Shown piece after piece: positions 17,826 to 25,113 of a stretch of 64,000 nt of DNA. Within the stretch, counting starts at the first letter, position 1; each line of letters starts with the position of its first letter. Under the pieces are notes generated by a model. That model ran no database searches. It saw only the letters and a list, made by a program, of their open reading frames with translations, and was not told the origin of the DNA. Origin of the DNA: Candidatus Binatia bacterium (lineage in GTDB: Bacteria > Desulfobacterota > Binatia > UBA12015); NCBI GenBank assembly GCA_029248525.1, contig JAQWJE010000008.1:1-64000 (forward strand), in the 5' to 3' direction. Both the position numbers and the translations under genes were made by a program.

Positions 17826-18581
17826 GTGAACTTGAACGATAGCGCAATCGATATTCTCGCATCACTTCAGGCCATCGACCAACGCCGGCGTGAGCGCACT
17901 CTCGAGATCGAGGCTCTGGAGGAGACCACGGCAACCTTGCGCGCGGCCCTTGATGGAACGACGGCCATTGTCGCCGCACAGCGTGAGGTCGTCGGCTTAG
18001 CCGCAGTGCGTCGTCGAGAACTCGAAGCCCTTCTGGCAGAGCAGGAAAAACGGGTGATGGAGCGCCGGATGCGCATCGGTCGCATCCGCAACGACCGAGA
18101 ACTCGAGGCCGCCCAAAACGAGATTTCCAGCCTCCGCGAGGCGAAAGCCCGCCATGAGGAGGAACTTCTCGAGTTGATGGAAGAAGCCGAGACGACGGAT
18201 GTCGAAATGGCGGAGGCCGAATCCGGGCTGCAGGAGCAGTCCGAGGCAGCCCGGGCGCATGAGGACTCGGCCGCAAAGCGGATTACGACCCTGAATGCCG
18301 AGAACGAGGCCGAGGCTGCCGAGCGCGAGCGGATCGCGGCCCAATTGCCCGAAAATCTGCGCCGGCGCTATGAGCAGGTCTTCAAGCGCCGAGCCGGTCT
18401 GGCCGTGGTGCGAGTCCGGAACGGGAATTGTCTCGGCTGTAATATGAAGGTGCGGCCGCAACTCTACAACGAAGTTCTGCGCCGGGAGTCCATCCAGACC
18501 TGTCCGGACTGTCAGCGGATCCTGTATTGGCGCGAAGATACCGAAGCCGATCGCGAAGCGGACGAACTCGAAGAAACCTGA
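17826..18581 (+). CDS. Coiled-coil zinc-ribbon protein (zf-RING_7/CdsZ type)
   Basis: 251 residues. The first about 170 are a long alpha-helical coiled coil rich in Glu, Ala, Arg and Leu, ending in QLPENLRRRYEQVFKRR. A C4 zinc ribbon follows: GNCLGCNMKVRPQLYNEV, then IQTCPDCQRILYW, with two CxxC pairs. The combination is the widespread C4-type zinc-ribbon family once called DUF164, whose biochemical role is poorly defined. Start is GTG 17826 (MNLNDSAIDILASLQ). It sits between the tRNA and rnpB. Confidence 0.9.
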   Translation: MNLNDSAIDILASLQAIDQRRRERTLEIEALEETTATLRAALDGTTAIVAAQREVVGLAAVRRRELEALLAEQEKRVMERRMRIGRIRNDRELEAAQNEISSLREAKARHEEELLELMEEAETTDVEMAEAESGLQEQSEAARAHEDSAAKRITTLNAENEAEAAERERIAAQLPENLRRRYEQVFKRRAGLAVVRVRNGNCLGCNMKVRPQLYNEVLRRESIQTCPDCQRILYWREDTEADREADELEET

Positions 18582-18630
18582 GCTTTTTCTCGCCAGCTTG
18601 CAGTGGCGACTCGGATTCTGCACAGTTGAG

Positions 18631-18992
18631 GTGGAGTCGGAGCGGGTCGGATGATCGATCTGAAGTTCGCTTCGGGTAGGAAAGTCCGGACACCATAGGG
18701 CAAGACGGCCGTTAACGGCGGCCTCGGGTAACCGGGGGAAAGTGCCACAGAAAACGAGTCGGCCCTGGAAGGTCAGGGTCAGGTTGAAAAGGTGGGGTAA
18801 GAGCCCACCGGCCGCGCGCGAGAGCCGCGGCGCTTGGTAAACCCCGTCTGGTGCAAGGTCGACATGGGGAGGGTGACCCGCCCGAAACCCAGGTAGATCG
18901 CTTGAGGGTATCGGCAACGATATTCCCAGAGGAATGGTCATCAACCGCTTCGGCGGTGACAGAATCCGGCTTATAGGCCCCTCCGGCTCCAC
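18631..18992 (+). ncRNA. rnpB: RNase P RNA (bacterial type A)
   Basis: Catalytic RNA that trims the 5' ends of precursor tRNAs. Conserved blocks appear in order: GAAAGTCCGGAC near the 5' end, GCCACAGAAAA, a GGTAAGAGCCCACC segment, GGTAAACCCC, and ACAGAATCCGGCTTAT near the 3' end. The P1 helix closes the molecule: GTGGAGTCGGAG (18631) pairs with CTCCGGCTCCAC (ending 18992). Length about 362 bases, normal for type A. It lies 49 bases after the zinc-ribbon gene. Confidence 0.96.
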
Positions 18993-19290
18993 TTTTCCCC
19001 CCGGCCATCCCCGGAGCGGCCCCTCATGCGCTTGATCAGCCGAAACGGCCGACCTGTGGCCCGGACTCCCTCTGATGCAGGGATTTACCCCCACTGGTGC
19101 TGGTCCTCTTTTTTCGATGGCTCGCCTCTCGAGATTTCGAGAAAAATATGAGAAAAAACATAGTAATATATTCAATTCTTGCGATCGGCACGGAAACCGC
19201 TCGTAAAGCCTATTGACAGAGAGCGGCAATTCCAAGACATAGATGGTGGGGAAAGGTGGGGAATAGTGGGTTTTGTTCCCTCCGACCATC
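18993..19290. other. Intergenic region upstream of the dcw cluster
   Basis: 298 bases with no gene. The left part is GC-rich; an AT-rich patch (about 19137-19185) follows, then TTGACA at 19213-19218, a good -35 box without a convincing -10, and the MraZ boxes. It probably holds the main dcw promoter. Confidence 0.6.
19247..19271 (+). promoter_or_regulatory. MraZ operator: three TGGGN boxes
   Basis: TGGGG at 19247-19251, TGGGG at 19257-19261 and TGGGT at 19267-19271, each separated by exactly five bases. This matches the known MraZ binding site, three TGGGN direct repeats with five-base spacers upstream of mraZ. It ends 19 bases before the mraZ ATG, so MraZ should control its own operon. Confidence 0.88.
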
Positions 19291-19746
19291 ATGTTTCAGG
19301 GAAGCTTTCGAAATACGCTAGATGGCAAGGGACGCATTGCGATCCCGGCTCGATTCAGGGAAGCCCTCGGTGCGGTCGAGGAGGACCGCCTGATGGTGAC
19401 CCATTTCGAGGTTGCCGGCGTGCCATGTCTCGAAGCCTACGCGCCTCGCGCCTGGCAGCAGCTGGTCGAAAGCCTGACCGAGGGGATGGGCCAATTCTCG
19501 CAGTCGCGAATGCTTTTTGAGACGGTTTACGTCGGCGGGGTCCAGACCTGCCAGCCGGACAAGCAGGGCCGCGTGCTGATTCCCCAGGATTTGCGGAAAC
19601 GAGCCTCGCTCGAGCAGGAAATCATTTTTCTCGGCGTTGGCCAGAAATTCCGCATGTTCGAATCTTCTGCCTACGAGAAGGTGGAACAGGCGTTCCACTC
19701 GATTGTGGCCAACAATCCGGATGCGTTCCGTGACTTGGGGATCTGA
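19291..19746 (+). CDS. mraZ: Transcriptional regulator MraZ
   Basis: AbrB-like DNA-binding protein, first gene of the cell-division and cell-wall cluster; in other bacteria it represses this operon. 151 residues. Two MraZ repeats are visible: FRNTLDGKGRIAIPARFREA and, in the second half, CQPDKQGRVLIPQDLRKRAS, each with the conserved D-x-x-G-R motif. The ATG at 19291 (MFQGSFRNTL) fits the family; an in-frame TTG at 19273 is unlikely because it falls next to the operator. Three TGGGN boxes lie directly upstream. Confidence 0.96.
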   Translation: MFQGSFRNTLDGKGRIAIPARFREALGAVEEDRLMVTHFEVAGVPCLEAYAPRAWQQLVESLTEGMGQFSQSRMLFETVYVGGVQTCQPDKQGRVLIPQDLRKRASLEQEIIFLGVGQKFRMFESSAYEKVEQAFHSIVANNPDAFRDLGI

Positions 19747-19774
19747 TCCAGTGGGGAACTGGCGCCAGACCGCG

Positions 19775-20758
19775 ATGGCGCGTGACGAGGGGATGATGGA
19801 AGAGCCGTTGCATGTGCCCGTGATGTCGACCGAAGTCGTGGACGCGATGCTCGGTGGTGCACGTCCGGGCCCCTTGCGGCTGGTCGATCTGACCTTCGGC
19901 CTCGGCGGCCATTCACGAGCACTCCTTGAGGCAGCTCCGGCCGGCAGCGAGATTCTTTCTCTGGATCGCGACCCCGAAGCCTTGTCGATCGCCCGCGAAA
20001 CTCTGGCGCCATTCGGGGTTCGTGTGCACGCCGTCCACGCCTGTTTTTCCGAATTGCCCGAGCAGCTTGCGAAGCTGAACTGGCCAAGTGTCGATGGGGT
20101 TTTCGGTGACCTTGGGGTCTCCTCGTTGCAGTTGGATTCGCCCGACCGCGGCTTCTCCTTTCGCACGGATGCCGCTCTCGATATGCGGATGGACGCCAGC
20201 CACGGCGAGACAGCGGCTGATCTTCTGGCGGAAATCGACGAGATGGCTCTCACCAAGGTGATTCGCGAGCTGGGCGAAGAGCCTGCGGCACGCCGAATTG
20301 CTCGAGCGATTTGCCAGGAAGAGCCGCGCCCCACGACAACCGCGGAGCTACGCGCACTCGTCGGTCGAGTCGCCGGTGGTCCTCGTCATCATCGACGGCG
20401 AATCGACCCGGCAACCCTGACGTTTCAGGCCTTGCGCATTTGTGTGAATCGGGAACTGGAAGAGCTCGAGTCCGTGCTGGCCATGTTGCCGGAAATTCTC
20501 GCGAGCGATGGTCGTGCGGTATTTCTGGCGTACCACTCGCTCGAAGATCGCCGTGTGAAACGTGCGTTCCGCGAATGGATGCGCGCCTGTGTCTGTCCGC
20601 GCGAGCTTTTGGTCTGTCAGTGTGGCGGTGAGCCGCGAGCCTTCGCGGTCGTACGTGGTGCGATGAAACCTTCTGCAGATGAAGTGGGTCGCAATCCGCG
20701 AGCGCGAAGCGCTCGGATGCGGGCGATCCGCTGGGGAGGCTCCGATGGCCGCGGCTAG
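19775..20758 (+). CDS. rsmH: 16S rRNA (cytosine-1402-N4)-methyltransferase
   Basis: Methylates C1402 of 16S rRNA. Family landmarks: HVPVMSTEVVDAM at the N-terminus, the SAM motif LVDLTFGLGGHSRALLE, GVFGDLGVSSLQLDSPDRGF, LTFQALRICVNRELEELE, and VFLAYHSLEDRRVKRAF near the end. About 327 residues from ATG 19775; ATG 19796 (MEEPLHVPVM) agrees better with homologues and has GAGGGG upstream, though very close. The real start is uncertain among these. It follows mraZ by 28 bases and overlaps ftsL. With rsmI also in this window, both enzymes that modify C1402 are present. Confidence 0.95.
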   Translation: MARDEGMMEEPLHVPVMSTEVVDAMLGGARPGPLRLVDLTFGLGGHSRALLEAAPAGSEILSLDRDPEALSIARETLAPFGVRVHAVHACFSELPEQLAKLNWPSVDGVFGDLGVSSLQLDSPDRGFSFRTDAALDMRMDASHGETAADLLAEIDEMALTKVIRELGEEPAARRIARAICQEEPRPTTTAELRALVGRVAGGPRHHRRRIDPATLTFQALRICVNRELEELESVLAMLPEILASDGRAVFLAYHSLEDRRVKRAFREWMRACVCPRELLVCQCGGEPRAFAVVRGAMKPSADEVGRNPRARSARMRAIRWGGSDGRG

Positions 20759-21185
20759 TGTTCCCCGAGGACGCGTTGCGCGTCGAGCGGCTTCTCCCTC
20801 GCGTCGTCGCAATCAAGCGGCGACGAAGCGAAAGCGGACTTCGGTGGGCGTGGCGGGTATTGGCCGATCCCCACGGCGCTCCGGACAGGCGCGGGTGGTC
20901 GAGCTCGGCATCGCGGCACGTGCCCAGCTCACCCGGCGTAATCTTTTCGCCGGAAGCCTCCTTGCACTCGTCGGTTTGGTGAATGTGTATTCGGGGCTCT
21001 GGGTCAGCGGGCTCAGCTACGAACTGACTCACGCCCACGAAGTGCAGGGGCGGTTGGAGCGAGAACTGCAGGATCTCAAGGTGGCGTTCGCGACAGCGAC
21101 GGCCCCCGATCGACTCGAGGCAATGGCTGGCGATCGGCTCGGTTTGAAGCCGCCTTTGGCAGGTCAGGTGGTGATCCTCCCATGA
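20745..21185 (+). CDS. ftsL: Cell division protein FtsL-like
   Basis: Small bitopic inner-membrane division protein, 146 residues. The cytoplasmic N-terminus is unusually long and very basic (Arg/Lys/Ser-rich, about residues 1-65). One membrane span follows (NLFAGSLLALVGLVNVYSGL), then a periplasmic coiled-coil (HEVQGRLERELQDLKVAFAT) and the DRLEAMAGDRLGLKPP segment typical of FtsL. Called by position between rsmH and ftsI and by topology; FtsL sequences diverge strongly. ATG 20745 overlaps the rsmH end by 14 bases. Confidence 0.85.
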   Translation: MAAASVPRGRVARRAASPSRRRNQAATKRKRTSVGVAGIGRSPRRSGQARVVELGIAARAQLTRRNLFAGSLLALVGLVNVYSGLWVSGLSYELTHAHEVQGRLERELQDLKVAFATATAPDRLEAMAGDRLGLKPPLAGQVVILP

Positions 21186-23155
21186 TTGCCCATGGCGCCC
21201 ACACGGAACGTAGCCAGCGAATCGCAGTTGTTGCGATCGGGATTCTCCTCGCCCTCGGCTTTCTCGCGGGGCGGGTTGCTCAACTCTCGATCGTCGATGG
21301 CGAAGGTCTGGCCGCCCGCTCGGCTGATCAATACGCCAAGCAGATTCGCTTGCCGGCTCCGCGCGGCGCTATCTTTGCCAGCACTGGAGAGATTTTGGCG
21401 GAAACGGTTTCGGTAGCGACGGTTTATGCCAGCCCTCGTTATCATCCGATTCCCGCGGAGCTGCGTCCGCAAATTGCGGCGAGCTTGGGTGTGGATCTGG
21501 CGATCATCGAGCGCCGTCTGGATTCGGGCAAAGGATTTGTGAACCTTGCCAGGCGGGTTTCGCGGCCGGCCGCCGAATCGGTGATGGCTCTGCGACTGAA
21601 TGGTGTCGGAATTATTGAAGAAAGCCGGCGCAGCTACCCTCACGGGGAACTCGCCGCTCATGTCCTGGGCTTTGCCAACTCGGAAATGCTTGGAGCCGAA
21701 GGTCTCGAGCTTCGCTACGATCGCTGGTTGCGAGCACCGGAGCTGGTCTATGACGTCGAGAGGGACGGGAAGGGCCGGATTCGCTTCGTCGGCGGGGTAG
21801 ATCCCCAGGAGGGAGATCGCTCCCTGGCACCGGGTGCCGAACTCGAACTGACGATCGACCCTCGAATTCAGGCAATTGTCGAGAGGGAGCTCGCAGCTGG
21901 CATCGAGAAGTTTGAGGCTGATGCCGGAAGCGTCGTGGTGCTGGACCCCTCCACGGGTGCGATCGTGGCGCTTGCGAATTTCCCGACCTTCGATCCGAAT
22001 CAGGCCGGTTCATTCACCGGTGCCGAGCGCCGGAATCGCGCGATCACTGACGTTTTTGAACCGGGCTCAACCTTCAAGGCATTTCTCGCCTCCGCCGCCG
22101 TCGATGCCGGTGTGATTACCCTCGACGAAGAATTCGATTGCGAAGAAGGCGCCTACCGAATTGGCCGGCGTACGATCCACGATACCCATTCCTACAGCAT
22201 GCTCACCCTGCCCGAGGTGATTCAATACTCGAGCAATATCGGGACGACGAAGGTCGCCGAGCGCATGGGAAGGGACACCTTTGCCACCTACCTCACCGGT
22301 TTCGGATTCGGCGCGCGCACAGCAGTGGATTTGCCGGGTGAAGTCCGCGGGATCATGAACCCGGTAGCTGGATGGGGGCCGATCGAATTGGCCACGACGA
22401 GTTTTGGTCAGGGAATTGCGGTCACGCCACTGCAGTTGGCTGCAGGTTTCGCCGCGATTGCGAACGGCGGCATTTGGCACCAGCCGCATGTGCTGGCTCG
22501 CGCGACGTCCGAGGAGGGCCGACTGCTCTATGCTTGGGAACCCACGGCCGCCAAATCGCGCCGGGTCATTCGTGAGGAGACGGCCCGCGAAGTGGGCTTG
22601 ATGCTGGAGAGCGTCGTGGATGGAGATGGCGGTACAGGCAAGAATGCTCGTATTGCCGGGGTTCGTGTCGCTGGGAAAACAGGCACCGCCCAGAAGGCGC
22701 GTCTCGATGGCCGTGGCTACTCCAGTGAGAGAATCGCTTCCTTTGTTGGATTTGCCCCGGCCGATGAACCGGCTTTGGTCACCCTGGTGATGGTGGATAA
22801 TCCTCGAAAGGCGACCTATGGTGGCACCGTGGCCGCGCCGATCTTTCGCGAGGTCATGCAGCGGGCTCTGGATCAGGTGGGGCTGCGCCCTCGTCTCGCG
22901 CCTCCGTCGCGGATGGGGGTTTGGCCTGCCGTGTTGCCGCTGGAGCAGGAATCGGACGAGGTCGATCTTCCCGAGGGTTCCTTGCCTTCCTTTGTCGGCA
23001 TGAGTTTGCGTCGCGCTCTTGCTCAAGCCAATGCCTTCGGCTTCCCCGTGGAGTTTGAAGGGAGTGGATTTGTTGTCGAGCAATTGCCGCTGGCGGGCTC
23101 GAGTCTGTCCGATCCTTCGATTGCCTTGCAGCTTCGCCTGGAGCCTTCGGCATGA
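21182..23155 (+). CDS. ftsI: Division transpeptidase FtsI (class B PBP) with C-terminal PASTA domain
   Basis: Crosslinks septal peptidoglycan from the outer face of the inner membrane; 657 residues. N-terminal membrane anchor (IAVVAIGILLALGFLAG), PBP dimerisation region from about residue 55, then the transpeptidase. Active-site motifs are intact: Ser296-x-x-Lys in EPGSTFKAF, SSN at 350-352, and KTG at about 499-501. The last about 55 residues (PSFVGMSLRRALAQANAFGF onward) form a PASTA-like domain, as in Spo VD-type proteins and many non-gamma-proteobacterial FtsI. ATG 21182 overlaps ftsL by four bases. Confidence 0.96.
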   Translation: MIAHGAHTERSQRIAVVAIGILLALGFLAGRVAQLSIVDGEGLAARSADQYAKQIRLPAPRGAIFASTGEILAETVSVATVYASPRYHPIPAELRPQIAASLGVDLAIIERRLDSGKGFVNLARRVSRPAAESVMALRLNGVGIIEESRRSYPHGELAAHVLGFANSEMLGAEGLELRYDRWLRAPELVYDVERDGKGRIRFVGGVDPQEGDRSLAPGAELELTIDPRIQAIVERELAAGIEKFEADAGSVVVLDPSTGAIVALANFPTFDPNQAGSFTGAERRNRAITDVFEPGSTFKAFLASAAVDAGVITLDEEFDCEEGAYRIGRRTIHDTHSYSMLTLPEVIQYSSNIGTTKVAERMGRDTFATYLTGFGFGARTAVDLPGEVRGIMNPVAGWGPIELATTSFGQGIAVTPLQLAAGFAAIANGGIWHQPHVLARATSEEGRLLYAWEPTAAKSRRVIREETAREVGLMLESVVDGDGGTGKNARIAGVRVAGKTGTAQKARLDGRGYSSERIASFVGFAPADEPALVTLVMVDNPRKATYGGTVAAPIFREVMQRALDQVGLRPRLAPPSRMGVWPAVLPLEQESDEVDLPEGSLPSFVGMSLRRALAQANAFGFPVEFEGSGFVVEQLPLAGSSLSDPSIALQLRLEPSA

Positions 23156-24699
23156 ACAGTCTGAGTTCATCGATGCCTTTGAAGGCTCTGCTAAAGCGAC
23201 TGCCGGAGACTCGACTCGTGTCCGGCGGGGACGAAGTTGAAGTTTCCTCGGTCGCGCTCGATTCCCGAACTGTGCACCCGGGGGCTCTTTTTGTGGCTCT
23301 TTCGGGAAGTGCGGCCGACGGTATGGATTTCGTGACCGAGGCGATTTCGTTTGGTGCAGTCGCCGTAGCGGTTGCCGAGGATGCGGTCGCGGAGGCCTGC
23401 CGTTTGGTCGGGGGCGCGCCGGTCGTGGCTTGCGAAGACCCCCGTTTTACCGCGGCCCATGCGGCTGCGGAGGTTGCCGGGCGACCATCGGAAAGCCTGA
23501 CGATCGTTGCGGTGACCGGGACCAGTGGAAAGACGACGACCACCTATATTCTGGAATCAATCTTTGCGGCTGCGGGCTATCCAAGCGGCGTTCTGGGTAC
23601 GATCGAATATCGATTTGCCGACAGGAAGATTCCGTCGGCACTAACGACGCCGGACGCGGTAGTTTTGCAGGGGCTCTTGCGCGAGATGTGTGATGCGGGT
23701 GTCACGCATGTGGCCCTCGAAGCTTCGTCGCATGCCCTCGAGCAGGGGCGCGTGGACGGGACGTCCGTCGCAGCGGCCATTTACACCAACCTGACGCGAG
23801 ACCACCTCGACTATCACGGCGATGCGGAGAGCTACGCGGCTGCCAAGGCACGCCTGTTCGAAGTGATCCTGCCCGCTTCGGCCGAGGGTTCACTCGCCGT
23901 CTTGAATGCCGCCGACGAAGCGGTTGCTGCGCTCGGTGCCAGCCTTGCGGTGCCGACCTGCTTTTTTGGCCCGGATGCGGAGGTTCGCTGCGAGAATATA
24001 AGCACCGATCTTGGCGGGATTCGGGGGACGCTCTGGTTGGGTTCGGAATCCTGCGAACTGCACTCGCCTCTGGTGGGGCAGGCGCATTTGGAGAATCTGA
24101 TGGGGGCCGCCGCGGCGGCCTGGAAGATTGGGGTCTCTCCCGATGCGATCGCCCGCGGAATCGCTGCCTGCGCCGGCGTTCCGGGTCGCCTGGAGAAGGT
24201 CGATGAGGGCCAGAAATTCCCCGTTCTTGTCGACTATGCTCACAAGCCCGATGCTCTGGCGCGGACTTTGGAGACCCTGCGGGAACTGACCACGGGCCGG
24301 CTGATTGTCTCATTCGGCTGCGGTGGCGATCGCGATCGCGGCAAGCGCGGCGAGATGGGCGCCCTGGCGGCACGTTTGGCCGACTTGGTCGTGCTCACTT
24401 CGGATAATCCGCGAACGGAAGATCCAGAAGCTATTTTACAGGAAATCGAGACCGGAGTGCAGCGTGAGGGCGGCATAAAGGTCGAACCGACGACGTTCGG
24501 GAAGAGTGGGGTTGTGGGGGAGTATGTGGTGCTTCCCGAACGTCGGTCGGCGATTCGTTTGGCGGTGGCAACAGCTCGGGCTGATGACGTCGTTCTGATC
24601 GCCGGCAAAGGTCATGAAGATTACCAGATCGTCGGGACGGAAAAGTTCCATTTGGACGATCGGGAAGAGGTCCGTCGGGCTCTCGGGGAGTGCGTATGA
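23152..24699 (+). CDS. murE: UDP-MurNAc-tripeptide synthetase (meso-diaminopimelate adding)
   Basis: Adds the third amino acid to UDP-MurNAc-L-Ala-D-Glu. 515 residues. The Mur ligase ATP loop is VTGTSGKTTTTYILES; central motifs include LEASSHALEQGRVDGT and [12 protein letters not shown]. The C-terminal domain has FGCGGDRDRGKRGEMGALAA and LTSDNPRTEDPEAIL; DNPR is the motif of meso-diaminopimelate enzymes. ATG 23152 overlaps ftsI by four bases. The stop overlaps an ATG (ATGA at 24696-24699), the arrangement expected for a coupled next gene, but no recognisable murF follows. Confidence 0.96.
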   Translation: MNSLSSSMPLKALLKRLPETRLVSGGDEVEVSSVALDSRTVHPGALFVALSGSAADGMDFVTEAISFGAVAVAVAEDAVAEACRLVGGAPVVACEDPRFTAAHAAAEVAGRPSESLTIVAVTGTSGKTTTTYILESIFAAAGYPSGVLGTIEYRFADRKIPSALTTPDAVVLQGLLREMCDAGVTHVALEASSHALEQGRVDGTSVAAAIYTNLTRDHLDYHGDAESYAAAKARLFEVILPASAEGSLAVLNAADEAVAALGASLAVPTCFFGPDAEVRCENISTDLGGIRGTLWLGSESCELHSPLVGQAHLENLMGAAAAAWKIGVSPDAIARGIAACAGVPGRLEKVDEGQKFPVLVDYAHKPDALARTLETLRELTTGRLIVSFGCGGDRDRGKRGEMGALAARLADLVVLTSDNPRTEDPEAILQEIETGVQREGGIKVEPTTFGKSGVVGEYVVLPERRSAIRLAVATARADDVVLIAGKGHEDYQIVGTEKFHLDDREEVRRALGECV

Positions 24700-24842
24700 G
24701 CACACGAGAGCATTCTGACCGGCGGTATTTTTGTTGTGGGGTGGGGTGGAGGAGGAGTGAAGCGTCGGAGTGTGAGCACGGGCTCGTACTCCGACGCTGG
24801 TTCACTCAAGAGAAACAGTTAATTTCCGGATTCCAGATGCAA

Positions 24843-24855
24843 GTGGTGGATGTGG
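24843..24855 (+). repeat. 13-base direct repeat, copy 1 (loop of stem A)
   Basis: GTGGTGGATGTGG, identical to 24975-24987, followed shortly by GTTGTGGT as in copy 2. Contains GGATGT, also found at 25033-25038. Confidence 0.85.
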
Positions 24856-24974
24856 GTTGTGGTGTGGCGCATCTGGAGGAACGGACGCGGGTCGGGGGGC
24901 AGGAGGGTGCGTGCCCCCCGACTCGTAGTCCTTTTCCAGGATGGGTCCGGAGCAAGATGTACCGTGCGCGTGAT

Positions 24975-24987
24975 GTGGTGGATGTGG
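24975..24987 (+). repeat. 13-base direct repeat, copy 2 (loop of hairpin 3)
   Basis: GTGGTGGATGTGG, identical to copy 1, 132 bases downstream. It lies in a loop closed by a completely different stem sequence. Confidence 0.85.
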
Positions 24988-25113
24988 TGAGTGGTTGTGG
25001 TTCGCGCACGGTCCTTCGGGGGGAGGGCTGTTGGATGTTGTCTTCTGCAAGGAAGCGGCATCCGCAGTCCGCCCCGACGAAAGGTCGGCTTTCAGGTTCG
25101 GGGACAAGTCACG

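Larger units (their letters stand above)
24755..25089 (+). ncRNA. Candidate structured RNA element (multi-hairpin)
   Basis: Predicted by eye. Hairpin 1: AGCGTCGGAGT (24761-24771) with ACTCCGACGCT (24788-24798), an inner GAGC/GCTC pair, extended by GAGTGA/TCACTC. Stem A: TCCAGATGC (24832-24840) with GCATCTGGA (24869-24877), 28-base loop. Hairpin 2: GTCGGGGGGCA (24891-24901) with TGCCCCCCGAC (24912-24922), extended by GGAC/GTCC and CTGGA/TCCAG; this extension competes with stem A. Hairpin 3: ACCGTGCGCG (24961-24970) with CGCGCACGGT (25003-25012), 32-base loop. Hairpin 4: CCGAC-GAAAG-GTCGG (25074-25088). The loops of stem A and hairpin 3 share one motif. Strand is presumed from the operon. Function unknown. 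Confidence 0.45.
24700..25113 (+). other. Structured non-coding interval where murF is expected
   Basis: 414 bases inside an otherwise tightly packed operon. The open frame 24696-25124 that fills it lacks any Mur ligase motif (no GTNGKT), is rich in Arg, Cys, Gly and Trp, and looks like read-through of a G-rich strand, so I do not call it a gene. The interval starts with a G-rich tract (GTGGGGTGGGGTGGAGGAGG) and then contains a chain of strong hairpins. It could be a structured RNA element, remnant of a deleted murF region, an inserted element or an assembly artefact. Confidence 0.6.

Noticed and set aside
19137-19185. AT-rich patch upstream of mraZ as a replication or mobile element
   Set aside because: No DnaA boxes, inverted repeats or mobile genes; more likely part of the promoter region.
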